This document shows positions 21,801 to 34,000 of a stretch of DNA of 64,000 nucleotides, piece by piece. The stretch's first letter is position 1; each line of letters begins with the position of its first letter. The DNA is taken from NCBI RefSeq assembly GCF_963678635.1, contig NC_087067.1:13903018-13967017 (forward strand), written 5' to 3'. The notes beneath the pieces were generated by a model that had not been told where the DNA came from, searched no databases, and saw only the letters and a list, made by a program, of their open reading frames with translations. A program made the position numbers and the translations under genes. This DNA is from Symsagittifera roscoffensis. Taxonomy: Eukaryota > Xenacoelomorpha > Acoela > Convolutidae.

Positions 21801-23805
21801 AATTAAGACTTTGCATCTTTTGTAATTCTTCACAGCGGCTGGTTTGCTGAAATTAAAATCATACTAAAATCAGCAAAACCACTTACACTCTTACGGCCCT
21901 TTTTTAATTTTGTTTAGACAACCATAAAGACACATTTAACTGACTCAGGAGAGCTCCGCAAAATGAAGTTGTTCAGCTAAAAAAATTCAGGAAATATTTC
22001 AAAATTTATCTTGAGCACTGAACAAGAACTAAAAAAAAATGCAAAAAAATTCACGCAGGTGGTTTTCAATTTACTAGTTTGAGATCTAATTTGTATACGC
22101 CTACACCGAGCGGTTTATAAAGACATCATAACTTTTGTTTGTGCATTAAATAACAGTGAGTTACAGAGAAAAAAATACTAATTTATTCCCAACTTTCTCA
22201 GAACAGGCTTGCTTAATTCGTGATGAAAATATTTTGAAACAATGCTTGCGTACCTTATTACTCGTTTTGCACAGTCTTCAAAAGATTCAGTGCCAGTTCC
22301 AATGCCAGCAAATGAGTGGAAGGTAGTGCCTGATACTTGACAGGCAGCCATGCCTGTACTTGCAGTCACCACTGTTGTCTCAGGAGGAAGATGAGAGATG
22401 AGTCTCTTCAAAAGATACGATTTCCCAGTGCCAGCACTGCCAGTGAAGAAAATACTCTGTCCTGCAGAAATACTAAAGCTTAAATTAACCCAAATCGAAT
22501 AATGCATGCAAGGTTCTTCAACTGTCGGAATAACTGATATCAGAAGAAACCAATACCTTGATGATTAGATTCGTATAATTGCAGTAAATTCTAAAAAACT
22601 ATAGGATAGCTTGAATGAATTGATTCTTTTTGAACTTTTAGCAAAATCACTCTGGGAAACTTTGGCAACAAGCCAATTCTTAAAACTTTTGCGCATTTTA
22701 AAGTATGTACGGATTCCATATTTCTACAACTACTATATCGATGCTCTTGATGATACCTGATAGTCTGAGCACCCAATGAGTATTATCGACTAGACCCCCC
22801 AATGGGTAAGATCGCCCAATGATTAGATCGATCTGCAATACATTTTTTATTGTGGTTTCTGCGATTCGCAGAGTATCTATGAAAGGCTATCTCGACAGTC
22901 TACGCAGTCCGTTTTTTTTTTGCGTCTAGAGCTTTCACGTGGTACCACTATTGCAGCCGTAATCGGCCAGGCTGTGGTAGACCTGAAGCTAGAGGTCAAG
23001 TGAGAGCTCGTCCTCACACTATCATTGCCATGGAATTGGATCGATTACACGATCTGACGATCTCGAAGTGAACGCCTTACCACTACGCTAAGTTCCACAT
23101 AAAATAAAATATATACACACCTCTTAGCACGCAGTTAATCACATTTTGTTGCTCAGCGTTTAATGGTTCTCTTGAGGCTGAAGACGACGATGAAGTTGAA
23201 ATTCTCGAAGATACAGATCCTGAATCAGAACAGACACTGGCCGTATCTGAGAAATTCCCACTGTCGCCAAAATTACATTCTGAGCTTTTTCGTTTCAACA
23301 CTGGTTTCTTAGGTGTCTCCGAGTCGTCAACTGGATTAGGAGCACTTGGTTTGGAAGCACCGAAAGCATTCACTTCAGATATCGTCAGCGGACTGATTTC
23401 GTTAAAACCAGAACCCACAAATCCGTTCAGCATTCTATGATTTGCAGATGCAGCGAAACCTTTGGTCTGATTCGTTTTCTTGCTTTTGAGAGCAACAACG
23501 CTGAGAAATGATAAAAGCGGCTGCGGCGCAGCATTGTTTATTAGGAACCGTGTTTTGCCTGGTATTTCAATACCCGCTTTTCCTTCTTTTGCAAATGTTC
23601 TATAAAACTTCAGTTCTTTTGAGAGACGAAATCTCTTGCAATCTTTTTTGTGCTCGACTAATAGAACTAGGTCTTTGAATGAATCTCTACCAAGAGAAAC
23701 AACAGCATCTTTGAATTTGAATGCCGGGGTCTGGTTATTCGTTCCCAAGTTCATAATTTCCAAGTTGCATTTAATAGAAGATGGAAAATTCTCCACTCCC
23801 GACAT
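18887..23805 (-). CDS. PIF1: PIF1 5'-3' DNA helicase, complete
   Basis: Five coding exons on the minus strand: 23805-23121, 22461-22254, 21846-21243, 19753-19598 and 19198-18887; 1965 nt, 654 residues. All junctions are GT-AG and join in phase. The N-terminal region ([26 protein letters not shown]) matches animal PIF1. Helicase motifs: GSAGTGKS (Walker A, 236-243), VDEIS (315-318), GDFLQLPP (351-358), SIHKSQGMT (561-569) and QAYVALSRA (585-593). Length is close to the human protein (641). The start at 23805 was chosen because homology begins there and an acceptor-like TTTCTTCAG lies 21 bases upstream. PIF1 unwinds G-quadruplexes and DNA-RNA hybrids in nucleus and mitochondria and limits telomerase. 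Intron 1 holds a SINE. No break seen. Confidence 0.95.
22910..23100 (-). repeat. Complete tRNA-derived SINE in PIF1 intron 1
   Basis: Minus strand: the head has an acceptor-like stem TGGAACT / AATTCCA, A box TAGCGTAGTGGTAAGG and B box TAATCGATCC, 67 nt in all. A body of about 110 bp follows (with GGCTGCAATAGTGG), then an A-run (plus-strand T-run 22912-22921). Head, body and A-tail make a full SINE of about 190 bp. Confidence 0.75.
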
Positions 23806-24406
23806 TGTGAACCAAGAACCCTTTCTGAAGAAACTATTTACGTTAGAAAAATAATAAGCAATAAACGAGAATAATGAGTCTAAAAAACTTAAACACATCG
23901 CTTAAAAACAACTTGCAGAGCTATTAGATCAAATTAATTATTACCGAAAAAGCTTTAAGCAAGATACATCATTTGAACTCCCTTTGTGAGTCCAAAGGAG
24001 CGTTTTTTGGGGCACCAAATATCGGGTGAAAAGAACAACTACACTAAGCCATAGTTCCCTTCCACTCTACAAGAGTTGTCTTAAAACAGAGCCCATTTAT
24101 CGCTTTTTAAGATTAAGCATGTGTACCAAATACGGTTCCCAAGATTATCACCCCGCGTTTTTAACCCCCTTTTCCTTAACCCCCTCTCATAAAACCCCAG
24201 AATTGGTATTTTGAGCAGTTCCAGTTTGTAGTGGTTTTGGTATTACATTTAAGATAATACTCGTGGCCTGATACCGCTAATATTTGCTTGTCTTTGGAAG
24301 ATAAAGCAAAAATGGAAGGACGCTTAAAACATTATAGCTCATAGACTGGTAGAACAATAGTTCAGGTGTAACGCAGTATAGTTTTAAGTCTTTTGTTGTC
24401 TTCAAT

Positions 24407-24717
24407 TAGCACCATTTACATTGTCTGTTTTCAACGCGCGAATGAGGTATTATTTCGTTAGCTAATCGGAATGTATTTATTTTTCAGATGCTAGAGGCAT
24501 CAACTGAATTAGGAATGGCTTCTCAGGCCTCAATTAGTACACTTATTTGTAATACTTCTGTAGCACCATTTACATTGTCTGTTTTCAACGCGCGAATGAG
24601 GTATTATTTCGTTAGCTAATCGGAATGTATTTATTTTTCAGATGCTAGAGGCATCAACTGAATTAGGAATGGCTTCTCAGGCCTCAATTAGTACACTTAT
24701 TTGTAATACTTCTGTAG
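24407..24717. repeat. Exact 154-bp tandem duplication
   Basis: Bases 24407-24560 recur without change at 24561-24714, plus TAG. Each unit contains TTATTTTTCAG followed by ATGCTAGAGGCATC, an acceptor-like site before a short open frame. Identity suggests a recent event or an assembly error. Confidence 0.93.
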
Positions 24718-25050
24718 TTGAAAAAGGACTTATTTTGAAATAATTTATTGGTATTGGAAGGGGGTTAAATTATTATGGGGGATAAATCTGAAGCTTTCTC
24801 AACTTGGGAGGGAATGAAAAGAGTCCAATTTTCTACCAATTTCACTTTACAAAAAATGAGAGACAAGACTGATAGTGTGAGACTAATTTTTACATTTTCT
24901 CACTGATCTCTGTGGAAAGGAAGTAACAAGTCATTGGTTTGTTTTTATTAAGGAAGGATTAAATAACAGGGAAGTTTTTCTTCACCAATTTAACATAAAG
25001 AAATAGATCATTGTAAAAATCATAACAAATCATGTAAATGAAAAAGGATC

Positions 25051-25148
25051 AAATCACTAAGCTTTCGTGACAACAGATGCTACAAAGCTTTTTATGCCCA
25101 ATCACTAAGCTGTTGTGAAAACAGATGACTACAAAGCTTTTTATGCCA
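25051..25148. repeat. Two imperfect ~50-bp tandem copies
   Basis: Both units contain ATCACTAAGCT, AACAGATG and CTACAAAGCTTTTTATGCC. A separate 25-bp exact tandem pair (AAATAGAAATCAAACATCGC plus AAAGC) lies at about 26266-26315. Confidence 0.8.
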
Positions 25149-26829
25149 AAAAAATAAATAGAAACAAAAACAAACTGCTGCTTAAAACTTCTTTTCGCAA
25201 ATTGAAATCTTTGACAAATTTTTTTCTTTAAAAAAGAACACAAAACTCAAAACAAAAGGCAGACTTATAAATTAAGATAATTCAAAAGTACAGAAAAACT
25301 TAATGGAAAAATTATCAAAGAAACTCGATTGAGAGTTCATTTTAAAAAAAGCTTGAAAAACAAAAGTGATTTTTTCTTCAAATGAAGAAATCAGAGGTGA
25401 ATCAAATAGAAAAGAAAAACAAAACGTTTAATGGCTGTTTTGGAACAAACTTGTTAACAAGAACAAATCACTGCAGAGCTTTTTCTGAATTTGAAACAAA
25501 GTACATCATTGTGACGCTTTAAAAAGAACAAATCAAAGGAAACATTTTTTTTTTACTTTTTTCAAAAAAACCAAGTGAGCAACAAAGAGAACTCAAAATA
25601 GTTAAAATGTTGTAATTAAATTAAGTAAAACCAATTTGGTTGAAGTTTTAATGTTTTTTGGCAAGAAGAAACACACCATTCGAAAGTTTTGTGGAGAGTT
25701 TAAAAATATTTAAATTTTTTTTCTAGAAAAACAGAATATCAAACAATTGAAAGCTTTTTTGAATGAAACAAATCTGGAAACTCGGGAAAAATAAGTTAAA
25801 AATTTTATTGTAAAAAAATTAAGAGAAACGCAGTCTTGTTTTAAGAAATAAAATGAATTTTATTTAGTTAATAAGAATACAAGCCTGAATTTGGAGATTT
25901 TTTTTGTAAAAATAGACTTTTAATTAAAAAATAGATAATAAGTTTTATTTAGAAAAATGAAAGTAGAACAGAATCCGGAGAAACGTTTTTTCAGTGATTT
26001 CTTTCTACTTATAAAGTCTTTTAAACAGAACAAAAACAGTTGAGGAGTTGTTTAACAAAATTAATAGAGAACTTTTTTTTAAATAATTTTAAGCTGCGGA
26101 AGTCTTCAAAATGTAGATATAGTAATTATTTAACAAGTAACAGTGGCGTAAACATGGGACAAATGAGTCATTCAGTTAAAGATAAATCGATTTTTTGCGG
26201 GAAAAAACATGACGAATAAAAAACTCGAAAGCCCGATTTGAGTTTTGAAAAATAATATTTAAAAAAATAGAAATCAAACATCGCAAAGCAAATAGAAATC
26301 AAACATCGCAAAGCATGGATTAGTTCAAAATGCTTGCTTAAATTTAAAAAAAAAACATTTCGATAAGTCTCAAAACCGATGCTAGATGAAAATCCGCATG
26401 CTAGCAGTACCGCTTGGACCTATATACACAGCAAAGCATGTACATATAGACTGTAGCTATAACTGTTGAGATAGCGTATAACTCTTAAACATGTAAACTT
26501 AGATAAACATCAATGGAAATAAAATAAAAATCATGAAATAATATATAGATATAGATATTTTGACATCATGCACGCATAAATTAGTCCAAATTTTTCATTT
26601 TTGTTAGCAGACTGTCAATACTTCTAGGCTTGCATAGAAAAAATTCTGCCGAAAAAGATATGTCGACCATCGAACTTGGTCTGCTGAGAAAGAAACCCAT
26701 CTAGCACGTATAATCCTTGTTTGATTTGTAACTAGCAAGCCCGCCTCCAATAATCCATTCACTCGCAAAAAATTAGTTGTTGTTCTGCTCAATCTATCCA
26801 AGCAATGAACATTTGAACAATTTCGAGCT

Positions 26830-27520
26830 GAGCCATATCTTAAATCGGTTTGAAAAACTTAAGGTTTCATAGTCCGAACCATTTCGCGAAAACTGTTGTT
26901 GTTCTAAGCAAACTTTTCCAGTTAAAAATTTTAAAATAATTTAAGTTATATTACACATTGTACCAGATTGCGAAAAGCTTGAAATTTTCTAAGCAAGCTT
27001 CTAAAGCTATGAAAATTAAAAAATATTTCAAGTTATTTCGTGAACCAAATGGGTTCACGAAAAGTTTTGTTTTTCTAAGAAAACTTTTAAAGCTATGAAA
27101 AATTTTCAAGTTAATTCACACTGATTCGGTTTGCGATAAGTTTTTTAGAGCAAGTTTTTAATGCTATGAAATTTTGAACTATGTCGAGTTATTTCATAGA
27201 CCGAATGGTTTTGCCAAAAACTTAAGTTTATCGAAGCGAGCTAATAAAGCATTGAAACTTTTAAATATTTCAAGTTATTTCAAAGGTCAAATCAATTCGC
27301 GAAAAGTTTGCTGAAAAAAGCTTCAAAGTTTCAAATTTTCTAGGCGAGCTTTTGAGGCAATAAAAATTTGAATCATCTTAAGTTTTCACAGAGCAAATCG
27401 ATTCGTGAAAAGTTTATGTTTTTCTAAGCAAGATATGCAAGCGATGAAACTTTGAAATAATTCAAAACAATTTCATAGCGCAAATCGGTTTCAAACAGTT
27501 AGTTTTTCTAGCAAGGAGGT
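26830..27520. repeat. Diverged satellite, ~8 units of about 85 bp
   Basis: Units recur with TCTAAGCAAGCTT, AAAGCTATGAAA, TTTCAAGTTATTTC and (G/C)GAATCGGTTCGCGAAAAG. Unit anchors lie near 26902, 26988, 27073, 27145, 27231, 27339, 27422 and 27507, giving spacings of 71 to 108 bp. Units are heavily diverged from each other. Confidence 0.75.
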
Positions 27521-28007
27521 TGTTGCTTTTAGTACTGAGAAGGGAGAATTTTAGAAAAAATGGGCAGGCAATGTCTAGCCTTGAAAATGAATTGAGTTCA
27601 TCTTGTCTAAGGAATGGAATTTTTGTCGAAAATAAATCTAGAATATTCCCGACTTAAGAAAGCTTGAAAGTCGAGAATATTCTTGACCTTCTCTTGAACT
27701 TTAAGCCTAAGAATTATTTAAACGTTGCATTCGACATAGCTAAAACATTGCGTTCAGTTAAACATTGCGTCCATAGCGCATTCCGACTTTCATTTAATAT
27801 ATAAGAAGATTCAGACTAAAAACCTTGAAAGTGAAGCAAGCGCAATTTTTAAGCAACACAAAAAGCAATATTTAATCTGTTTCTTTTCCGTGACTTATCC
27901 AAGACGTCAATGATATATGACTTCATAAAATGTATCCTGATTTTTAAAACAGTGGATTATATCGTTAATTGTTTTTAGATGATTCGAGATTGAGATCAAA
28001 ATAACCA

Positions 28008-31000
28008 TGGAACTTTGGAAAAATTTTCAGAAATACAGTTTACCGAGCTACTGGGATAATGTGAAACCTCCGACTCCAAAAAACAGGGTATTCAACTACT
28101 TTCACTCACTTTTTTTAAACAAGTTGCAACTTTGAAAAAAAAAACACCATATATTTTAGAACAAAGAGCCAATGATTTTGACAGCTGCTCGAGACACAAT
28201 CGAGCGTTTTCAAAAAGACTACATTTGCGGTAAACGTCACGGACCCTGTTCGACAACTCACGGAAACATTATTCAGAAGCTTTCGGAAGTCACTGAAAAT
28301 TATTCGCAAATCGTGGATCAAAATGAAAAACTGGAAATGGAGGAAGAGCAAATTGAAAGGAATGTTGTAATATTTCAAAAGATGATGTTGAAACATTCCG
28401 GCAGAGTACATGAGCATGTAGTAGAGCACAGAAAGATAAAAGAGCAAGTGAAAAAATTGAACAACGAAATCGATCAGCTTTGTAATCTCGCTGAGATAGA
28501 AGAAAAAATGAAACGAATTCAAAAAATGGAAAGACGCAAACATGAAATGCAGCGCGAAATTCTATCGAAAGAAGATATCGAACAGTTTATGTTACTTTGT
28601 TCTGAAAGGCATTTCAACATGATGGGCTACAATGAGGTGAACGAACTGATAGACAAATACAATGTAAGGTGCAAAAGTCATTCTTGCGATAAGCCCTCAA
28701 ACAAGACTTCCAGTCTAGGCTTATTTTGAAAGAAATAACCAATAACCCCCCCCCCCCCCCATTCACTGAAAAAAAAAGTGAGGATAAGAATGCATTTTGA
28801 GGGTCTTGGGGATCCATCCGTAAGATTTTGGGGGTCCACCCGCAAAGATTCGATTTTGTATATTGGGGGTCTATAATTCTATCTAGAGGGCCAAATTTTG
28901 TTGAGATTAGTTAGTTCTGTTTTACACTTAACACAAACCGGAACAGAAATTGGTTTTCTTGTTCTGGCGTTACTGCTGGTTGTTATGTCACGGGCGTTAT
29001 TCATATCTTTTTTTCTCAGTCTTGAAATTCGGCAATTTTCTTGATTTTCCCTTTTAAAGAATTGTAGGTTTCTTAAGTTGCTTGCATTCGTTTCTCCAAT
29101 TGTTTTAAAAATTTTTCCCAAGTTTTGTGTAATCGCTTCAGCAAAGTGCTTGTATTCGTTTCCCCAAATTCTTTTGCAATCGTTTTCTTAATGATCAGTT
29201 TTCATGAACATTTAAGACTAAGTTTCAAAAACTGCTGTCTGCAATTCTTTCCCGCTTAAGCATTTTACTGGGTAGCACAATTGGCTTTTGAAATTAATTT
29301 GGGTTATGACTGTCAGCATTTAATGATTGCACCATTTTGATTCCCCGAGCCATTTTTCTTTATATGTTTTCAACTTCTCCCTGAAAGGGAGTGTATTTAT
29401 CTAGCGTTAGCCCTGAAATTGGTTTATTTTCTATTGGTTTATCATTTTAAAAAAAATTAAGTTGTATCAAGGCTTCTGACTTGATGTTTTCCACTAATAT
29501 TGATCAAATCAGTTATGCTTGCATTGAGTTTGTAAAAATCTATTAAGGAAGAAAAAGATATTTTTGACAACTTTCTTGTAATGGCTGTTTTTACATTTTT
29601 ATCTTAGCAAAAAAAAAACAGATGCGTTGTCTGCATTTTGAATAATATTGCACTTTTCCGCTAATTTGTTTGCTTTCATTTATGTATAAATTGAAAACTC
29701 AGGGTCTCAAAATTGTACCTAGCGGTATACTGCAGAAAAAAAGTAACGCAACAAAACAATTTTCAAAACTCAGAAAATTCTCTAGGAAACGTTGCGATCG
29801 TAAAATCATTTCATTCTTTTTGTGAAAACAAAACGTTAGAAACACAATATTGCCTGACTCTTGAATTGAAACAGGTATCAACATAATATCCGACAGACAG
29901 TTACCCCATTACATCAAAGGAACAATTTCTTACATTTTGATCCAGCAAAAACCAGTAAGTACTGAAAAGTTTTGTTTCTTTTTTTGAGAGCAGCAAGTTC
30001 ACATCATGTTTGCTCGCTCGGTTTAGAAAATTTTGCAAAAATTGCTGTACAAAATTTTCAATACGAGCTTTGAAAAATGACGTTATTTTTGTTGTTTTTT
30101 AAAAGTATCAAAGTTTTTGAGATTTTTTTCAGATAATAACTAGCTATATCAGTATCTAGGGGCACAAACTAACAAAGTGGAAACCATATTATTCTGTCTT
30201 TTCAAAAACTTTCTCTCAATTTTTTTTTGATATCTCTAATTGCGTTACTTTTTTCTACAGTTTATAGTTTGGTGAAAAGAGATTATTCAATCGGATTCTG
30301 TCTTTTTTACTACAGCTTTTTTTGCTACATTCGGCTTATAAGTAGTATATAGTGTTCATTTTTATTTCAGAGAAGGCCAGATTCTTCAACTTAGTCTTAA
30401 ATGTTCATGATAATTAAAATTGAACAAATTTGATAGATCTTATAAAGATATGGCGTATATTTTCATTCATTGATTTGCGGAAAATTTCGTATAATAATAT
30501 TAATAATAAAACAGAATTTAGGATACATCCATGGGAGTTAGCTCCCGAATCAAGTTTATGAGATCAATCATATTTTAGTTTAATGAGTTTAGTTTTTTGA
30601 AGTTTAAGCATCTTGTGCATCCGCAGTTGATTCTCCAGGTGCAGGTATCGACTTCATTGTAGATTTTCTCGTAGAATTGCCAGTACACTCTTGATATTTT
30701 TGGTTTAAACGAGTCACTTAATAGGACTTCAAATTTCAGGTGATCGTGAAATATGTTTGTCAGGCTGCATGCGCGTTGCCAGAAATCAGATTCGCATTTA
30801 TGAAGTCGAAAGTTCTTCGCGTTGAAACGTCTTGTTGTTTTCGGTCGATTTGATTCAGTGATTTCTATAAATCGCCACCATTCCAGGTCGGTCTTTCCTC
30901 TTAGAATGTTCGCGAACAGAAATAGTACATGCATTTCTTGGTAAAGAGACAGGGGAAGAATTTGAAGAGTGGTTAACCTCGATTTATAAGGAATTTGTTT

Positions 31001-34000
31001 ATTTCCAAGTATCCATTTCGTTGCTCTCTGTTGCACTTTTTCTAAGGTGGCAAGATCTTGCTTTGAGGGTTTGCAGACTGATGATACATAGCTAACGATA
31101 GGTACTACATAGCTTTTACTTGCATTTTTCCTGTTGTTCATGGTTGTGGCAGGTCATAAGTTTCTTTTGATGCAGTAAAGGGCCTTCAGTGCTTTGCTCG
31201 CACGATTGTTTGCATGAGAAGTCCAGTTAAGATTTTTTGACATTATCATTCCAAGATCTTTAAGTTCGTTAGGCTGTTCGAATTTGTACGACAATATACT
31301 TAGGTTGCACTCGCCCTTAATTACTAGTGTTTTGCCCTTGGTCATATTGAGGCGCATTTCATTGGTTTCACACCACTTCCAGACTTTTCTAATATCGATG
31401 TGCACGGTAGTCGGGTCGGTGCCCATAATTTTATAGTCATCCGCATAGCCGTAGCACGATGACATGACACATTTTGGCAAGTCGTTGATGTATACTAAGA
31501 AAAGGAGTGGCCCTAGAATAGATCCTTCCGGCATTCCACTATAAATTAGCAGTTGGCTTGAGACCGAGCTGCCGATGCGTACTGTTTGGGTTCGACCGTT
31601 CAGGTAGCTTTTGATTAGATCCAGTATTGGGCCTGTTATTCCAGCTCTGCTGAGTTTTTCGATCGTTATATTGTGATTGACTTTGTCGAAAGCCTTCTGG
31701 AAGTCGAGGTAAAATGACGCTAGGAAGTGGCAGTTGCTATTGTCAAAGTTCTCAAACATTTCGTACAGGTATTCGATTAGGTTTGTTATAGATGAGCGTC
31801 TTTGCCGAAAACCGTGTTGAGATTGGGACAATGCGGTTGATAAGATTGGGTACATTCAGTCGAAAATAAGTTTCTCGAGGACTTTGGATACTGCTACGAG
31901 GAGGCTGATCGGCCTGTAATTATCTACCATTTGTTTGTTCCCTTCTTTAAATATGGCGATTATTTCGCTTGTTTTCCAGAATGATGGGAAGTAGCATTTG
32001 TTTGCAATTGTGTTGAATATGAGATGCAGTGACTTTGGTTGGGAGTCTGATAATTTTTTCAGCAGGTTGTTCCCCATACGGTCAAGTCCTTTGGCCTTGC
32101 TCTCGTCCAGCGATTGGAGAACGAGTTGTATTTCTAGTTCTGAGAAATGAATCATCAACAGCTTGGGCTGTCCCTCTGTGAGAGTATAATCGTGGTGATT
32201 CTTACTGAAAACGGATTGGAAGTACTGATTAAATAATTTGGCTTTTTCGATATCGGTATTAGCTGACTTATCGTCAAGAAATACTTCAGTTGGGATTGAG
32301 CTCGTTTTCATGATAGTTTTGAGGTATTTTTGGACGTTTGAGAAGATTCCAGACTTGAAAATTTCTGTTTCATGATTGCATTGGTCAGCTGAGAGCGATA
32401 AGGACAATTCAGTTTGTAATTGCTGGATCTTTAGGGTATTTGTTTTACTTTGGCGTCTGAGAGTTTCTACTTTTTTCATGAGGTTTAAGCTCGTGGGAGA
32501 AACCCAGGGCGCTAGATGTTTCCTATGTTGGGTTGTTCGGGGTATGTGTTTGACTATAATACTGTAGATCCAATTATACCACTGATCTACCAGGAGATCA
32601 ACGTTGCTGTAGCAGTATGGGTTGAAGTGGTGCTCTCGCACATATTCGTTGATTTCGTTCCAGTTGGCTTTTTTGAAGGCAAAGCCTGAAAAGTCGTACT
32701 TTTGGGAGGGTAGAGGGACCCTTTCGTAATTTATTTTGTGATTCATATGTAACTTTGAGCCGTAAGGTGGGTGATCTGAGGTGAAGTCGTTTTTGAGCCA
32801 ATTGTCCATTATACGTCTAGTGTGATATCAGGATTGTCGCAGAGCAGGATATCCAGGCTTTTTCCAGTATCGGTTATGATGAATTGTTCCAGGTTTAATT
32901 CCTGGAAGTTGTCTAGGATGCTTTGTTCGTACTCGCATTTTGATGAGAGTGATTTCCAATTTGTACACGAGAAGTTGATATCTCCAACAATGACAAGATT
33001 TTGTATGCCTTGCTCGCGTTGTGTTGCTTTTATTAAGTTCAGCAATGAGTTAAGTTGATCTAATGACCATCGGTATGGGCTATACACAGGGGCACATTAT
33101 AAACAGCAGACAAGTATTGGTACAGATATCTTGAGTTGAACCATTACGCAGTCTTGCATGCCTGTATCAATGCGGTTATGTGGTATGTTGGCGTTGATGC
33201 CAATTAGAACTCCTCCGTGTTTTGATAGACCGGCTTCTGAAGTTCTTTCAGATCGATAGAGTTCAAATTGAGGCAAGAATATGAGTTGTCTGTTATGTCG
33301 TTGGTTAACCATGTTTCGGTTAGGCAAAGTAGTTGGTATTGACAGCTTGTGTTTATCGCATTTGCGAAGTTTGATCTTCGATTGTAGTCGAGCATGCTTC
33401 GGACGTTGTAGATGAGTAGGCTAAGAAAGAGTTCTAGTCAATTGGAGATTGAGTTCTCCGTTTTTTCGGTTGCAACTGCTGTCCATCTGTTTTCTATTTT
33501 CTGGTAGAGTTTTCCATCGCGGATGCGCAGGTTTTGTTTATTGACGTTTTCGTTTATGAGCTCCCGCCGTTTTTGCAGTGCTTGATTTTTGAGTTTTGCT
33601 TCATCCACTGATAGCTCGCGGCTGACAAACACAGGTTTGTCATATGTTTTTAGGCGGCAAGCGGATGATAGTATTAGTCGTTTCTGCCAAATTGGGACTT
33701 TTACCAGTATGGTTCGGTCCTTGCCTTCCTGTCGTTGACCCATCCGGAACAGATCAACTATCTCTGGCACAATTTGCATGTGCTCCAAGATTTCCTTTAC
33801 TTGTTGGAGGTCATTTCCTTGTCTTTTTCTTTGATCTTTGTCGTTTAGTTCAGGGATGCCGCGGATGCGGATTGCGTTTTGATTTTCTTGTTTCGGCGTT
33901 GCGTTTATCAGTACCTTGGTTTTTGCTTCTGATTTGATCTCATTTGGCTTCATTGTGGTTTGGGAGAACAGCGTTTTAATCTCCTGTACGTTCTTTCTGA

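Larger units (their letters stand above)
23806..28007. other. AT-rich intergenic DNA with tandem repeats
   Basis: No gene is seen between PIF1 and the coiled-coil gene. The stretch holds the 154-bp duplication (24407), short tandem repeats (25051, 26266) and a diverged satellite (26830). From 25.1 to 26.3 kb the plus strand is rich in A and G. Confidence 0.55.

Noticed and set aside
22985-23100. Functional tRNA gene
   Set aside because: The acceptor stem and boxes are good, but the tRNA-like part is only 67 nt, the anticodon stem does not pair, and a body with an A-tail follows. A SINE explains it better.
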